NCBI GenBank assembly: GCA_036898135.1
Contig: CM072523.1
Coordinates: forward strand, 30,215,649-30,279,648
From: Oncomelania hupensis
Lineage: Eukaryota > Mollusca > Gastropoda > Littorinimorpha > Pomatiopsidae
Direction of reading: 5' to 3'
DNA: 64,000 nt
Shown in pieces: positions 35,856 through 47,905 of the stretch (position 1 is the stretch's first letter; each line of letters begins with the position of its first letter). Position numbers and translations under genes: made by a program. Below the pieces are notes generated by a model. It did not search any database and was not told the DNA's origin. It saw only the letters and a program-made list of their open reading frames with translations.

Positions 35856-35932
<77 letters not shown>
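35603..35932 (+). mobile_element. 5'-truncated LINE, C-terminal piece with (TAC)n tail
   Basis: The open frame reads VVKKRKLLWYGHVTRASGLA, then ILQGTVQGGRSRGRQKKGWE, DNIREWTGL and ends near [20 protein letters not shown] before TAG. This is the C-terminal domain of a LINE reverse transcriptase of the F52C9.6-like type. The stop runs into a (TAC)n tract (35861-35932), a typical 3' tail. Confidence 0.85.
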
Positions 35933-36179
35933 ATTCAGATGCAGCCTAAGCATAAATTGCAATAGACCCACAGAATTATGTTAATATTTTATTATGTATC
36001 TCCAAAGGGGCTATTAGTAGATCTATTTAATTGGAGCGTAGGCCTATGCTCCAGGTAGGGGGTGTGTGAGTACTTTTGTCAATCGTCAGCTGAGCTAACA
36101 ACTGACAGAACACGCAAGATAGAAGCTGAGCAACTGCAAGCGCCCTCAGTAACCCCAGTGAGGTCACGCTTTGGTTGGA

Positions 36180-36435
36180 GTTCAAACGATTGCGCGCCCG
36201 AAGGCAGGCAGCCGAGGAATTCGCTTTGGTGACGTCATGGCTTGAAAATGCCTTTCATTGGCAAGCGGCCATTTTCGCCATGTCTGACTGAAACTCTTCG
36301 CTTCGCTTCGAATTCTCTTCTCTGTGGTGTGTTTGTGTGAGTGATTGGCTTTTCGAGGAAGGAGCGTGCTTGACACAAAAAGTGCTTGACCCGCACTGAG
36401 CCTGTCGGGTTGTATACTTTTCTGCATAATGTGAG
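36180..36435 (+). promoter_or_regulatory. Candidate promoter and noncoding first exon
   Basis: Richer in CpG than its surroundings. A perfect CRE, TGACGTCA, lies at 36230-36237 and a YY1-like GCCATTTT at 36268-36275 within gcggccattttcgccatg. No TATA box is seen. Downstream, gtgag/gtaaga at 36435/36436 is a strong donor; the only nearby ATG is followed at once by TGA, fitting a 5' UTR exon. No partner exon was identified. Confidence 0.4.
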
Positions 36436-36952
36436 GTAAGACGATTTAACAGGAGCTCCACTATGTTCGATAGAGATTCAGATTGCCTGCTCTTGCTCTT
36501 GCTCAGAGCTAGTCAAATGTTTTGCTTGTATTTTCCATCGCTAATTTGTATAATGTTCCCCTGTTATTTTTATCGGTAATTTTGGAGAATAAATGTAAAA
36601 GCTTTGCAGTGGTTTGTCGCGCAATAAATAAAAACGTTTCGCTCATGGGACGAATTGAAATAGTCAGCAACCTGTTAAAAAGTTTTAGGTTGCCTCCCTT
36701 ATATTACAGAATAGGGCTTACGCCAGTTCATTCGAGGTCAGAAAGTACACTTCTCAGCTTTTTATACTGTCTGTCGACTTGTTCCTTTAATATCCTATAA
36801 CTATACCATGTTAGGTTTTAAGAATTTATACGGTTTACTTAGTCCTTTGCTTTCTTATGCCCTGTGTTTATTTTTAGTGGCCTAAAAGTGTTTTGCAAGG
36901 GGCATAACTACGTAAGCCTCACGTCGTGGCTGTTGTACGATCCAGTTACCCC

Positions 36953-36953
<1 letters not shown>

Positions 36954-37040
<87 letters not shown>
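36954..37040 (+). repeat. (CT)n microsatellite
   Basis: About 42 CT units with one interruption near the 3' end. Confidence 0.97.
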
Positions 37041-37134
37041 TCCCCCACCCACCCTCATCCCACCCCAACCTAAACTCTAATGATAATGAAGTGCGATGTT
37101 AGCACCTTCGACAAACTAACAAAGATAGGTTTAT

Positions 37135-37535
37135 GCTATGAGACCCTCTGCCAATGGGCAATGGTTCGATGGCCGGGCCATTGTGTTGTGTCCCTGGGAA
37201 AGACACTTCACTCCTGTTTTCCTACTCCTTCGGATGAGTATAAACCGAGGTCTAGTCTGTGTCGCATACATTCCATCATAACGGACTTTAAAGATCCTGA
37301 CGCTCATGTCCTAGACGGGTGAGTGCCGGTGACAAGAAAACACCCAGCATGCACCTAGGTCCTTCTCCCCCATCCCTGGCTGCCCAGGATTGTGCTCAGT
37401 TGTCCGTGCGTCAGACCATGCGCCCAAAGGCTGCGGGTGGGCGTCTCGGGCGGTTTGAGTTAGATCCTGTATCGGCCAGCGCCTTGAGCAGCTCTTGAGC
37501 TGGAAAAGCGCTATATTAGAACGATTAAATAATGG
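37135..37535 (+). repeat. SINE-like repeat, family C, best copy
   Basis: Runs from gagaccctctgccaatgggc through gtgtccctgggaaagacact and gttagatcctgtatcgg to gccttgagcagctcttgagc and gcgctatatta, a widespread mollusc SINE-like 3' end. Two B-box-like ggttcga sequences may mark old Pol III promoters. Confidence 0.75.
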
Positions 37536-37572
37536 TCACTGCCAAAGCATCGACAACGGGCTATTACAACCA

Positions 37573-37810
37573 ATTTTGTTTTTGTAAACGGGGAGGGGGG
37601 GGGGGGGGGTTCGATAAGTTGGGGTGAAGCCTCAGCCGTCCCCTGCGTGGGATGTCTTTATTGTAAAGTGACTGGGTGGTGGAGAGCTTTCGGTTTTACC
37701 ACTAGGGTTGTTTCAGCAGATCTTTTATGCGGATCGGGGGTTGTCCGGTCCTGATTTGGCTCGGAAGAGTCCGCTGGACCTAAATCAATAATAATGTAAT
37801 GTAATGTAAT
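37573..37810 (+). repeat. Family A repeat, 3' part with (atgta)n tail
   Basis: Starts at ttttgtttttgtaaacgggg with an expanded G tract, then the cctcagccgtcccctgcgtg block and the GGTCC/GGACC hairpin, ending (taatg)n. Confidence 0.85.
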
Positions 37811-37811
37811 C

Positions 37812-38535
37812 TAGTATACTATCTTCTTCTTCGCTAGACCAGTCACCTACCTTTTTTCTTGAAATCTCTTTCGGGACAATCCTCCTCCTTTGTGTACATA
37901 TGAGGTCTGTTGGATCATCCCTTCAATAATGGTACAGGACGCAGTCAATATAAAAATTTTAAAAATAAAAATTTGATTTTCTTTCCGTCTTCTAATAGCG
38001 ATCTTCCTGCCTTTACACCACCTGTTTGAATGATGGATGTGTGTTTAGTATGTGTGAGGGTGGATGAGACAGGTGAGCGTGTATGTTGGTATAGGTCGCC
38101 GCGCTTTGAGCCTGAATGATTTGGGGTAAGGCGCGTATAGCATCCTGTATTATTATTATTATTATCATCTTGGGAATATTGGACGCTTTCTGCCAAATGG
38201 TCACTGGGGCTTCCTATGTATGATGTTATTATTTAGCAATGTAGGCATTTTATATGTATGTATTTTGTTGATATTGTATAGTGATGTTTGTAGTATATTT
38301 TGTTTTTGTAAACGGGGGTTCGATAAATTAGAGTATAGCCTCAGCGTCCCCTGTGTGGGATGTCTTTATTGTAAATTGACTGGCTGGTAGATTGCCTTCA
38401 GTGTTACCACTAGGGTTGTTTTGGCAGATCTTTTATCCGGATCAGGGGTGAGTCCTCTTTCACTTCTCTGGTCCTGATTTGGCTCGGAAGAGTCCGCTGG
38501 ACCTAAAGAAATAACCATGTAATGTAATGTAATGT
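37812..38535 (+). repeat. Family A repeat interrupted by an insertion
   Basis: Family A sequence runs to about 37920 and resumes at 38168 (ttgggaatattggacgcttt). The 245-bp insert ends cgcgctttgagcctg and gcgcgtatagcatcctgt followed by (ATT)n, suggesting a SINE-like insertion. Confidence 0.75.
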
Positions 38536-38554
38536 AAACTCATCTCTTCCTTAA

Positions 38555-38632
38555 AAATGTCTGTACGCTGGTTAAACGATAATCTGTGGTGCCCCAACGA
38601 CGTTTGGTTTACGGGATAGGATAAGATAGGAT
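38555..38632 (+). mobile_element. LINE 3' terminus fragment
   Basis: The sequence tgtacgctggttaaacgat and a gataggataagatagga tail match the LINE ends at 16900-16975 and 35810-35855. Confidence 0.6.
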
Positions 38633-39248
38633 CCATTTAGCAGGGCGACATTTCCTGGGACCTCAATTCAAATTTAAGAATTGGGGTAAGAAGTTACAGT
38701 AACACCCCTGAGGAATTTGTGCGGCGGCGTTAATAAACATTTATGCATTAATCTCCTTTTCAGGGTATTTATGGTGGAATTCGAGATGAGGTGCCACATT
38801 TTTCTGTCTATCTCTGTTTCTGCCTCTCTGTGTCTGTCTTTCTGTCTGTCTGTGTCTCTCTTTCTCTCTCCTCCTCCTCCTCCTCTTTGTTCTTCTTTTT
38901 CCATAATGACGATAAATAACAGCAGTGTGTTACTCCTCCTCACCCCTCCCTTCACTTCCACCCCAATAATCTCCATAAAGTAGGGACGAGATTATTATAT
39001 TCAGCGGTTCAAGATTTTCTGCATGACTAAACTTCTGCCTGGTCGCATTTAAAGTTCACCCACACTGCACCTGAAGATTTTTTTTAAAAGTGCCTGGAAT
39101 GTAAGTCTAGGTACACAATTTAGAGCTGTGGGATTTATTTGGGAGCAGAGTGCACGAAACGTCTAATGAACTATATCTATGGTAGTGGTATAGCGTGAGA
39201 AGATTTCGTGGCAAACTCCGGCAGGTTATAAGTTATATGAAGTCTCAT

Positions 39249-39254
<6 letters not shown>

Positions 39255-39293
<39 letters not shown>

Positions 39294-39298
39294 GTGTG
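39255..39298 (+). repeat. (GT)n microsatellite
   Basis: About 20 GT units followed by a short GGT run. Confidence 0.95.
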
Positions 39299-39716
39299 GG
39301 GGGGTGGTGGTGGTGGTGGTTACTGGTCTTAATTATGTGCAACTTGCATTCTTTTCCTCGTGTATCGCTTCATTGTAATACGCGTAGCGTGTCCGAAGGA
39401 AACGTTTTTATTCAGCAATCAGTTTAAGGAAGTTTTCATTTTCTACCAGAATTGCTACTAATTGGAATGATCTTTTACTCCACAAAAAATGCACCATGCA
39501 TAAAGACGGTTGGAAAATACAACAAACAAAAACACAAACATACCACAATTAAACATGCTTCCAAATTTACAAATATATATTTTTTTAATTGCTGTAAGGA
39601 ATCGATTACATAGGAAAATTACATGCTTAACAGACGTACCGAGTTATTACTAATGTTACGTGAAGGGGCATTTATTGATTTAGAAAGGCTTCACGGCCTC
39701 TCCACCCCCTTCACCC

Positions 39717-39718
<2 letters not shown>

Positions 39719-39793
<75 letters not shown>
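39719..39793 (+). repeat. (ACT)n microsatellite
   Basis: About 25 units grading into ATT. Confidence 0.95.
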
Positions 39794-39794
<1 letters not shown>

Positions 39795-40003
39795 TTATTA
39801 TTACTATTACTACACTGTTTTCCTGTATACTCGCCACGCTGGTAATTTCTAAACTCGAAACAAGCTTTCAAATTATTGTTAAGGACAAACTGACGTATAA
39901 GAAACTAGTGCTTTTTTGGTCGAGTGTTGTGCCTCTAAACTCGTGTAGCTCACACAACTTTATAAACGTCATTATTCCACCAGATATTTCTCCTAGAGGC
40001 TAC

Positions 40004-40198
40004 CTTAGTCTCTGGCGCACGGGCCCATTTGGTTGTTGCTGGGTGCTGCTCGTCTAACAGGTCCTGGAATGCGGCAAATGAATCGTCACTCAGCCGAGAA
40101 AAATGGCATCCGGCCCGCATTGCTATGCAGGACTGAATCGCCGCCACACATCGAGAATCCAGAGACACCCCGATCTTGCTCGCGGATTGAGAACGCAT
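40004..40198 (-). CDS. Possible first coding exon of an unrecognised gene
   Basis: On the minus strand an open frame starts MRSQSASKIGVSLDSRC at 40198 and ends RAPETK at 40004, followed by a plausible donor (ctaag/gtagcc). A TTATATAAAT motif lies just upstream (about 40203-40212). If that is a TATA box, the start would be the inner ATG at 40120-40118 (MRAGCHFSRLSDDSFAAFQ). I do not recognise the product and found no second exon. Confidence 0.28.
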
Positions 40199-40424
40199 CC
40201 AGATTTATATAACACGGCGCTGTCTTCATGCTGTTGATTAAATGCTGAATCTTCATGTTAAGTATGTTACCAAGTCCTAGAGATCATTTTTACCTTGCGT
40301 GACGTTCACACACACGCGCACACCTACACACATACACACACACCACACCCACACACGAAACTGATAAAAAGATAAACTGTTTTCTTCCTCTCTCATTCGA
40401 CCATCTCCTATTAACTATTAATTT

Positions 40425-40545
40425 TCTTATAGCGCTTTTCCAGCTCAAGAACGGCTCAAGGCGTTGGACGAGACCAGGATCTAAATCAAGCCTCACAAGG
40501 CGGCAACTTGCTGCTTGAGGGGTATCGTCTAACGCCACAGACAAT
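40425..40545 (-). repeat. SINE-like repeat, family C 3' end, inverted
   Basis: On the minus strand it reads gatcctggtctcgtccaacg, gccttgagccgttcttgagc and ggaaaagcgctataag, matching the end of 37135-37535. Confidence 0.65.
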
Positions 40546-41529
40546 TAAGCGGTCCTGGGTGAACGAAGGAGAAATAGGAAGTAGTGGAGGTATTTATGTT
40601 TCTAGCAAATGGGCAGTCTTCTTCCCATGTCAGAACTGATTTGTTAGTGGTGACAGCTTACATGACATTCCAGTTTTCCCGGGACCAGAATAGCAGACCC
40701 TGACACAGGAAATGTCACAACACATTTAAATGTTAATGTGGTGGTTTTTTTGGGGGGGTGCAGGATGTGCCTAATTTATGAAGTGTCAACCGTCATAGTT
40801 TTCAGGTTCGGTAAACCCATCGCACACCTGTTTAGTGTCTCCCTTCGGGCGATGCCCGCTTTTCGACGGTGAGGTGAGCTCTACCAAAATGAAAGACCGT
40901 CAAGAGCTAGTGTCAGCAAGGCCTCCCAGTAACGAAACCAACGCTTTCTTCGCGTTGGACACTTTCACGCGCAAGACAGGATCGAAACTTGACTTTGACC
41001 ATCGTGTCGACTTTGGATGAGCTGTCGTGCCAGCAATTAGAGCGCGCGCGCGCACCAATATGTTTAAAACTCAAAAGGAAAAACAAGGCTTTTCTCAAGT
41101 TTACTGTCGGCGTTTTGGAAAACAAGAAAATACAAAGTGGGACAGTTTTACATTCCTTCAGTAATAATAATAGCCGTACAACTGTAAAGAGTCGGCGCTA
41201 AGAATGCAAATAAAATAACTAGATATACTGGAAGAAGAAAGCTACGAACAATAAACATTCAACAACTGTAGCTAGAGGAAGATAATGGACAAATAAAGTA
41301 GCACACACAATTAAACAGCAGGGAACAGTTGATACAATATGAAGGATATAAATATTAGGGAATCAGAAGAGGAGAAATAAGATGCTGAAGCATTTTATAC
41401 TGCTTCTCCACTGTTGTTGTTGTTTGGTTTTTTTTGTACCTATTTTGTTTTTGTGTTTTACTTTGTAACTCTTTAGGGGACAAGAAATCGTGTTGTATCT
41501 TGTAAGGTAACAAACTGTTCAGGTCTCAG

Positions 41530-41845
41530 GTCTTGGCCGTTCTGCTATAAGGTTGCGAAAGCTGGACGTTTAACAGCAGAATTGGAAAAATGCATCCAGG
41601 CATTTAAAATGAAATGCTATCGCAGACTGCTGCGTATCGCCTAGCATGAACGCAAGACGTTTGACCACGTCAAAAACCTGGCCACGTCACTTGCAGACTC
41701 TCAAGAACTACTCCTTGCCAATTGTGAAGAGGAGGAAGCTGGCTTGATTTGACCATGTCACGCGGCATGACACCCTTGCAAAAGCTATCCTGCAAGGGTC
41801 AGTAGAAGGAGGCAGGCAGCAGACAAAGAAAGCTGGACAGACGAT
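41530..41845 (+). mobile_element. LINE C-terminal fragment with stops
   Basis: Reads LTAELEKCIQAFKMKCYRRL, LRIA, stop, HERKTFDHVKNLATSLADSQ, IVKRRKLA, stop, FDHVTRHDTLAKAILQGSVE. Same protein family as 35603. At least two in-frame stops, so inactive. Confidence 0.8.
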
Positions 41846-42201
41846 GTCAAAACATTAGTATTCATTGTCTGTTCTCAGACAGTTATCCAGACCATCAAGT
41901 GTTCTAAGCAACAGTGTATTGAATACATGTAGAGAATTAGGCCTAGTGAGAGAGAGAAAAAAAAAAGACAGTAAGAGGTGTTGCCGTTTCAATATGCAGC
42001 TCTGTCCTCCAAACGCAAGAGTTTCATTGTCTGATGTTGATATGTCAGTATCGGCTGATTTGTCCGCGCCCTCTGTGTGCTCTAGAACCATTAAAGGAAG
42101 GAGAACTCTGTGTGGGCCTGCTCAATGAATATCTACAACAAAGAAAGAAAGATTATGAAAATCAATCCATTAGATGATTTTGTAGAACTAGAAGTCAATG
42201 G

Positions 42202-42204
<3 letters not shown>

Positions 42205-42279
<75 letters not shown>
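42205..42279 (+). repeat. (AAT)n microsatellite
   Basis: About 24 uninterrupted units. Confidence 0.97.
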
Positions 42280-42357
42280 AGGATGCTATATGTTGATGAT
42301 CACTGAAACATGGCTTAAGTTAAAGAAGCAGGGCATAAAACCATAATCACCGAGATT

Positions 42358-42620
42358 TCCCCCGTGGATGTGCGGGGGTTTCTGTATAAATAGTAGGCCT
42401 ATCCACACTTTCTGTAAATTTAGTGCTTTAAATTCCCACTGCCATTGTTTTTCTCCTTTGTTTTTGTGTCATTCCTACTCTGTTCTATCAATGTACTATT
42501 ACTATCTTCTTCGCTAGACCAGCAGTCACCTCCTTTTCTTTAAAACTCTTCCAAAACTCCTCATTTGTGTATGAGGTCTGTTGGGTCAGTTTGGGAATAT
42601 TGGACTCTTTCTGCACATCA
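42358..42620 (+). repeat. Family A repeat, 5' part
   Basis: gcgggggtttctgtataaat, ctttaaattcccactg, cgctagaccag and ggtctgttgggtcag modules. Truncated at the 3' end. Confidence 0.85.
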
Positions 42621-42639
42621 AATCACAATTAAGAACCCT

Positions 42640-43025
42640 TATAACAAAATGGAATGAAAGGGGAAGAAGGATTTAACACCAAACTATAAAAGTCTAACAA
42701 TAGGAGTCATTGCAATAATTTTCACAACTGCTGTTATCTGTGAATGATGTAAAGAATGTCCATATTCAGTCAAATGATGTCCTTGGTTTTCATACATTGC
42801 ATTTAAAACTGGACATTCAAATAAAATATGGTAAACTGATATATTTTTGCCACACATACACTGAATATCTGCTGAATATTTTAGTATTCCATGAGTTCAT
42901 TCTTAACTTGTATATTAATTTTGACAACTGTCGTGAACAGTTCGGTATAGTAACCTTTTTAATGCTAGTATCTTGACATACTACTTTTTCTAATAAGGAA
43001 TACATTTCAGGACAACACATACTCA
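42640..43025 (-). mobile_element. LINE C-terminal fragment with zinc-ribbon-like motif
   Basis: On the minus strand: NCSRQLSKLIYKLRMNSWNT, then after a frameshift a cysteine/histidine segment (CMCGK...YHILF-type) and a degraded end. This layout matches Jockey/CR1-like LINE C-termini. Frameshifted and inactive. Confidence 0.55.
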
Positions 43026-43039
43026 AATTGTTGACAGAA

Positions 43040-43690
43040 ATGGAATCTGATCTTAGTGCTCCCTCTTTGGCTAACTTGTCAATAGCAGTAGCACCTCATC
43101 TCCTTCTTTGTATTCTTCGTTGTAGATCTGCTGTAAGAGTCCATGTTTCGCAAGCGTATAGGAAGATGGAGATGACAAGGGAGCGCAGCAACCTTACCTT
43201 GGAATGTAGACTAAAGGTCCTGTCTTTACAAAGGGGCTTCAAAGTGGTGAGGGCCGCAGTTGTTTGTGCGATCCTGGAGAGGACTTTCTATCGGGACCCA
43301 TTGTCTGATACAAATCAATGGCTCCTAAATATTTGAAGCTATGCACTGTGTTGAGGGATTGGCCTTGGACTTTGATGTCCATGTTGATGCCTTTGGTGTT
43401 ATTGGTCATCATTTTGGTATTCTCTGCACTTATTTCCATTCCATAAACTCTGGAGGTAGTGTCAAGCCTCTGTACCAGCTGTTCACGTTCTTGTTCCTCT
43501 CCAGTCAATCCATCAAAGTTATCCGCAAAACGGAGGTTGAAGATTGTTCGAACTCCTATGCTGACTGTGCCTTCGTGATCTGCAAAGGCATCTGACATGA
43601 TGCACTCCAGGAAGATGTTGAATATTGTTGGAAAGAGTAGGCATCCTTGACGCACACCGGGGAGGCTTCAGGAAAGGGCTAAAACCCCAC
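43040..43690 (-). mobile_element. LINE reverse-transcriptase fragment, catalytic motif mutated
   Basis: From 43655 on the minus strand: RQGCLLFPTIFNIFLECIMS, then LRFADNFDGLTGEEQE, YGMEISAENTKMM, VHSFKYLGAI and, after frame breaks, LYACETWTLTADLQRRIQ. The usual FADD catalytic box reads FADN here. Same reverse-transcriptase type as the pieces at 35603 and 41530. Confidence 0.88.
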
Positions 43691-44189
43691 CGGTGTGATG
43701 GCTGGGACACTATTTGTGCGCATTGACCATGATTTTGTGACATGGATTTTTCGGTGCCTTACAAGACAACATCGCATCATCATCCCATGAGATATAGAAG
43801 GACACGGGTTTTGCAGTGAATTTACCCCAGCGACCTTGACCTTGGTGGAAGTCAAATACGATGGCATGGGAAGCTGGCCATGAATCCAATACTAGTATTT
43901 ATGTTTGGTCAAAATCCGTTCAGTGGTTTTTGAGACTGACCGACTTTTGGCTCGTTCTGGGTCCTGACTATTTCACAAAAAGAAAGCCTTTTGGAATTCA
44001 TGTCAATTCAATTCAATATTTTATTGTAAAGTCTCTTCCATGTACATGTGATTTTAGACCACTTCATTCTCACGCATGGATGTATAAACATACAGTAAGA
44101 TAAACAAAAGCTGAACTGCTGCAATCATAAATAATAACATTGCTACAAATGTTTACCAACTACGTACAAAAAACCTTTTGTCTACTTGT

Positions 44190-44267
44190 GTGTGTGTGTG
44201 TGGGGTGTGTGTGTGGGTGTGTGTGTGTGCGTGTGTGTGTGTGTGTGTGGGTGTGTGTGTGTTTGTG
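44190..44267 (+). repeat. (GT)n microsatellite with GGGT interruptions
   Basis: About 78 bp of GT with several G substitutions. Confidence 0.9.
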
Positions 44268-44269
44268 TG

Positions 44270-45240
44270 TTTATGCATAGGCTAGAAGAAGACAAATAAT
44301 AATGTTGTGGTTGTTTAGTTTTTTCCAAATCTGAAAATAATATTGTCGCATTCTTTTAACTTAAAAACAAACAATTAAGTACAGTGGAAAGCTGTGGAAT
44401 TTTACCTTTAATAAAGTGTTACGACTGCGTTCACGAAAGCGTTCACCTTGAGTTTGATTTTCATGACTTTGTCAGTTGTGTGGGGAAAAACACCGTTAGT
44501 CCTTATTCATTGGGCTGAGTAAATACAAGGAGAAAATAAATGGGATTTTCCAATTCAAAACAGGCGTCGTGTGTGTTTATAAGGTAATTTTAGATCACAT
44601 TGTTATGCCGAGTCACATATTTGTCTCAAAGTAAATGTTTTGTGTCAAAAAGTTGTTGCAAACATTTATATGAGGAGGAGAGAGTGAGATGTCAAAATGA
44701 CATAATTGTCGCCATTGCAGATAATAATTTTAACGGTTATATTTGTTATAAGATAAACAGGCAAAATTATGATTCACGAAAGTAAGCTTAAATATAAAGG
44801 AACAGCAACAAACAACAACGCTTGATTCAACAAAACGTCGGGCTTAGGGGAAGGGGCAACCAATACATTTGAGGTTGTGTGAGCGGGGTCTGGGGGTTTA
44901 AGGAGACGGGGGTGTGTGGGGGGACACTAACAGGGCCTATACGATTAAACATGAAATAAAAATTATTATTATTTTTTTGGGGGGTTTCTAGTGATTAATC
45001 GTTAACATTTCAGCGACAAGACATTTTACATTCCTAAAACATCCACAATTAGACCTCGCTAATGCAGTTAACTAAAATACATGGCTTGTGTAACCGTTGA
45101 CAACTTGCTTTCCTTCAGTTGTAACAACTTCACGTCTCTTTGGGTTTTTCATTATCAAGATGAACGAGACTAGCTTTTTTGGGTCTTTAAATATAGCTGT
45201 TAATGCTGGTTTAACCTAACAAAGGGGAAAGGGAGGAGGC
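44270..45240. other. No recognisable gene or element
   Basis: AT-rich sequence between two microsatellites; no coding frame or repeat that I can name. Confidence 0.5.
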
Positions 45241-45253
45241 AGACAGACAGAAG

Positions 45254-45469
<216 letters not shown>

Positions 45470-46224
45470 TCATTTTCTAATATTTATAAAATATATCTAA
45501 ATCAGACTTTTTTTTTCTAGCCCCATCTCAAATGACATTAAAGGCTTTCATTATTCTTATTATAATTTAAAAAAAAACAAAACAATTATAATAATCATGT
45601 AACGGTTTTTGTTGTTGTTTGGAATGTGCTCTAAGACCATGTTGTTGTTTTTTTGCGCTATTGAGCATTCTAAAACCAGAAGCAAAATTGTTTGCTTGTG
45701 TTTTGCCACCCTCTCCGATCCTCAACACCTTTCTTCCGTCCCTGACCTGCCTGACCCACACACCCTCCTGCTACCCTTGTCCTCCCAATTCGCGCCTTTC
45801 TCCCCCATCCCTCCCTCCTTTCCCGCATGTTTGCTTTTTGTGCCGCCCCTCACATCCTCCCCCAACTCCTCAATTTCTCACTTCTCCTCGTCCTCCTCTT
45901 CCTTACTCCATCCCTCCCTCTCTCTCCCCCACAACCCCCCCCCCACGGCCACCCCTATCCCCCACCCCACTCTCCCCCCAAAAGAAAGAAAGAAAGAACA
46001 AACAAACAATTGTTCACATTGTTTCAGATGTTGTTATTTGTGTCAGTACAGTCCAATAGTACTAATACTAATAGTGGATGTAGGGATTTCTCTGTTGTGT
46101 GACATCTATTTTATTATTAACTGTAGCCAGCTCCAAACGTAATTTCCCACGAAGAAAAACGCGTTGTCACGGTTATTTTGACATGTCCGGTACATTTGTT
46201 TTTAATACGATAATAGGCTCGCGG

Positions 46225-46316
46225 ATGTGTGCGTGTGTGTGGGTGGGTGGGTGTGTGGTTGTGGGTGTGTGTGTGTGTGTGTGTGTGTGGGTGTGTGTGT
46301 GTGTGTGTGTGTGTGT
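46225..46316 (+). repeat. (GT)n microsatellite with GGGT variants
   Basis: About 90 bp, G-rich on this strand. Confidence 0.93.
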
Positions 46317-46739
46317 TTGTTTGTTTGTCCAGTTGAGGGAAGTTTGTGTTCGGATATATCATTGTAGGTAATAAAGTGTTGTTGACGAACGTATATACGT
46401 TTAGCTTCTCATTTCTTCCGCATAAAGAGGTCCTCAAAAATCAGACGTAAACAAAACACATTGCCAATAACTTTCTCTAAGAAATTAGATTATCACCAGT
46501 AACTAGCGGGCATACTAAAATAATAGTATTAATAAACTGATATGATAAATCAATGCAATTAGACCTACTCATTGTGATTAAAGTGTCTAATCTGAAATCA
46601 TACAGACCCTTTTAAGAGGAAGGAATTGACATATATCTAAATTACTGTAATGAAAGTGCGAAAAACATATTTGCAATTGTAAGCTATGCGAAGTACATTT
46701 TGAAATAGCGTGTTATAGGATCCAGTCTAGCTTTACTGA

Positions 46740-47105
46740 AGTAAAATACTGAAAGGGCTATAGTATAGTGCGGTACGCCACTCTTTGCTTAGTAACATCT
46801 CGCTTAATTAGTTGTTATAACCTAGCTATTCGATCTCAAAGATATCTGAACATTCTTATGTTAGAGAAGAGAGATTGTGCACTTTGTGTGATCTAGGTGA
46901 AAAAAAGGTGATCAATTCCCTTATATGTCTGTATACATGTACTAATCGTTTACTTATTGACAGCAGATCCTCTCTTATACCTCAGTATTATAGAAACTAT
47001 CCAAATGTCTGTAAAATGCATCAACTGATGACTTCAAAATCTAAAACTAGGTTATTAAATCTGAGTCGTCTTATTGGAATCATATTCTCTCTATTTAAAT
47101 AAAAC
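46740..47105 (+). mobile_element. LINE 3' end remnant
   Basis: In broken frames: VREERDCALC, LCTLCDLGE and, in the final open segment, IPQYYRNYPNVCKMHQLMTS then KSKTRLLNLSRLI before TAA. This matches the C-terminal cysteine region and tail of a LINE family common in invertebrates. Different from the LINE at 35603. Confidence 0.7.
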
Positions 47106-47392
47106 TTCTATCTCATTATGATCGATACACTGAAATAGAATAGAATTTGACTCTAGAATTTCTTCTTCTTGGTTATAAACAATTTTGTGTGTGTGTGTGT
47201 GTCTGTGTGTTATAACCACTGATTTTTCTCAATTTAAATGTGCAATACGCCGATGCTTTACTTTACATTTTGTCTGATTTACGTGTTATAGATTCGCATC
47301 ATGTTATTTGAAATAAAAGGACAAAAGTTCAAAAGTTAATTAGGCCTCGCCTAAAATACACTATAGGAAAGAATTAGTGAGAGTATCCTTAC

Positions 47393-47394
47393 TC

Positions 47395-47447
<53 letters not shown>
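47393..47447 (+). repeat. (AAT)n microsatellite
   Basis: About 18 units. Confidence 0.95.
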
Positions 47448-47451
<4 letters not shown>

Positions 47452-47905
47452 CAATAATAGTAAGAATAAGCATAACCACAACAACAACACACATGTGTTG
47501 TTGTGGTGTTATAGCCCCGGTCAGACCTACCGATTCTCATAAGATTTACCCCGGTCATGCGCTGCAATAAGTTGGACAAGCGAACCCATCGTAGATTCAG
47601 AGGATAGAACAATCAGAACGTGCTTTGGAGTCCTTGGCGTTGCGACCGACGAAAATGGCCGACCCCACAACACAAAGGTTGTCATCGGATCAAAGATAAG
47701 CCGCGAGTGTCTCCCTCCTACCGATCCACGGCCGCACTCGCCATCGACAGAATTTCCTCCTCATCTGCTATTAAAACGGGGCCGGACGTGGTGAGGCAGA
47801 TTCAAGATGATAATCTTTTCCACGGGAGCATGCGTTGACTCCACAAACTGTCCCAGAGCTGAACTGTAAAATCCAAAACTCTGGCTACAATATTCTGTTC
47901 AAATA

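Noticed and set aside
40835..41020. Plus-strand 61-residue frame in a GC-richer patch
   Set aside because: Overlaps an equally long frame on the other strand and shows no homology or splice signals that I can support.
47620..47838. Plus-strand 72-residue frame just before the Tc1 element
   Set aside because: Balanced composition but no homology that I recognise, and no splice or promoter support.
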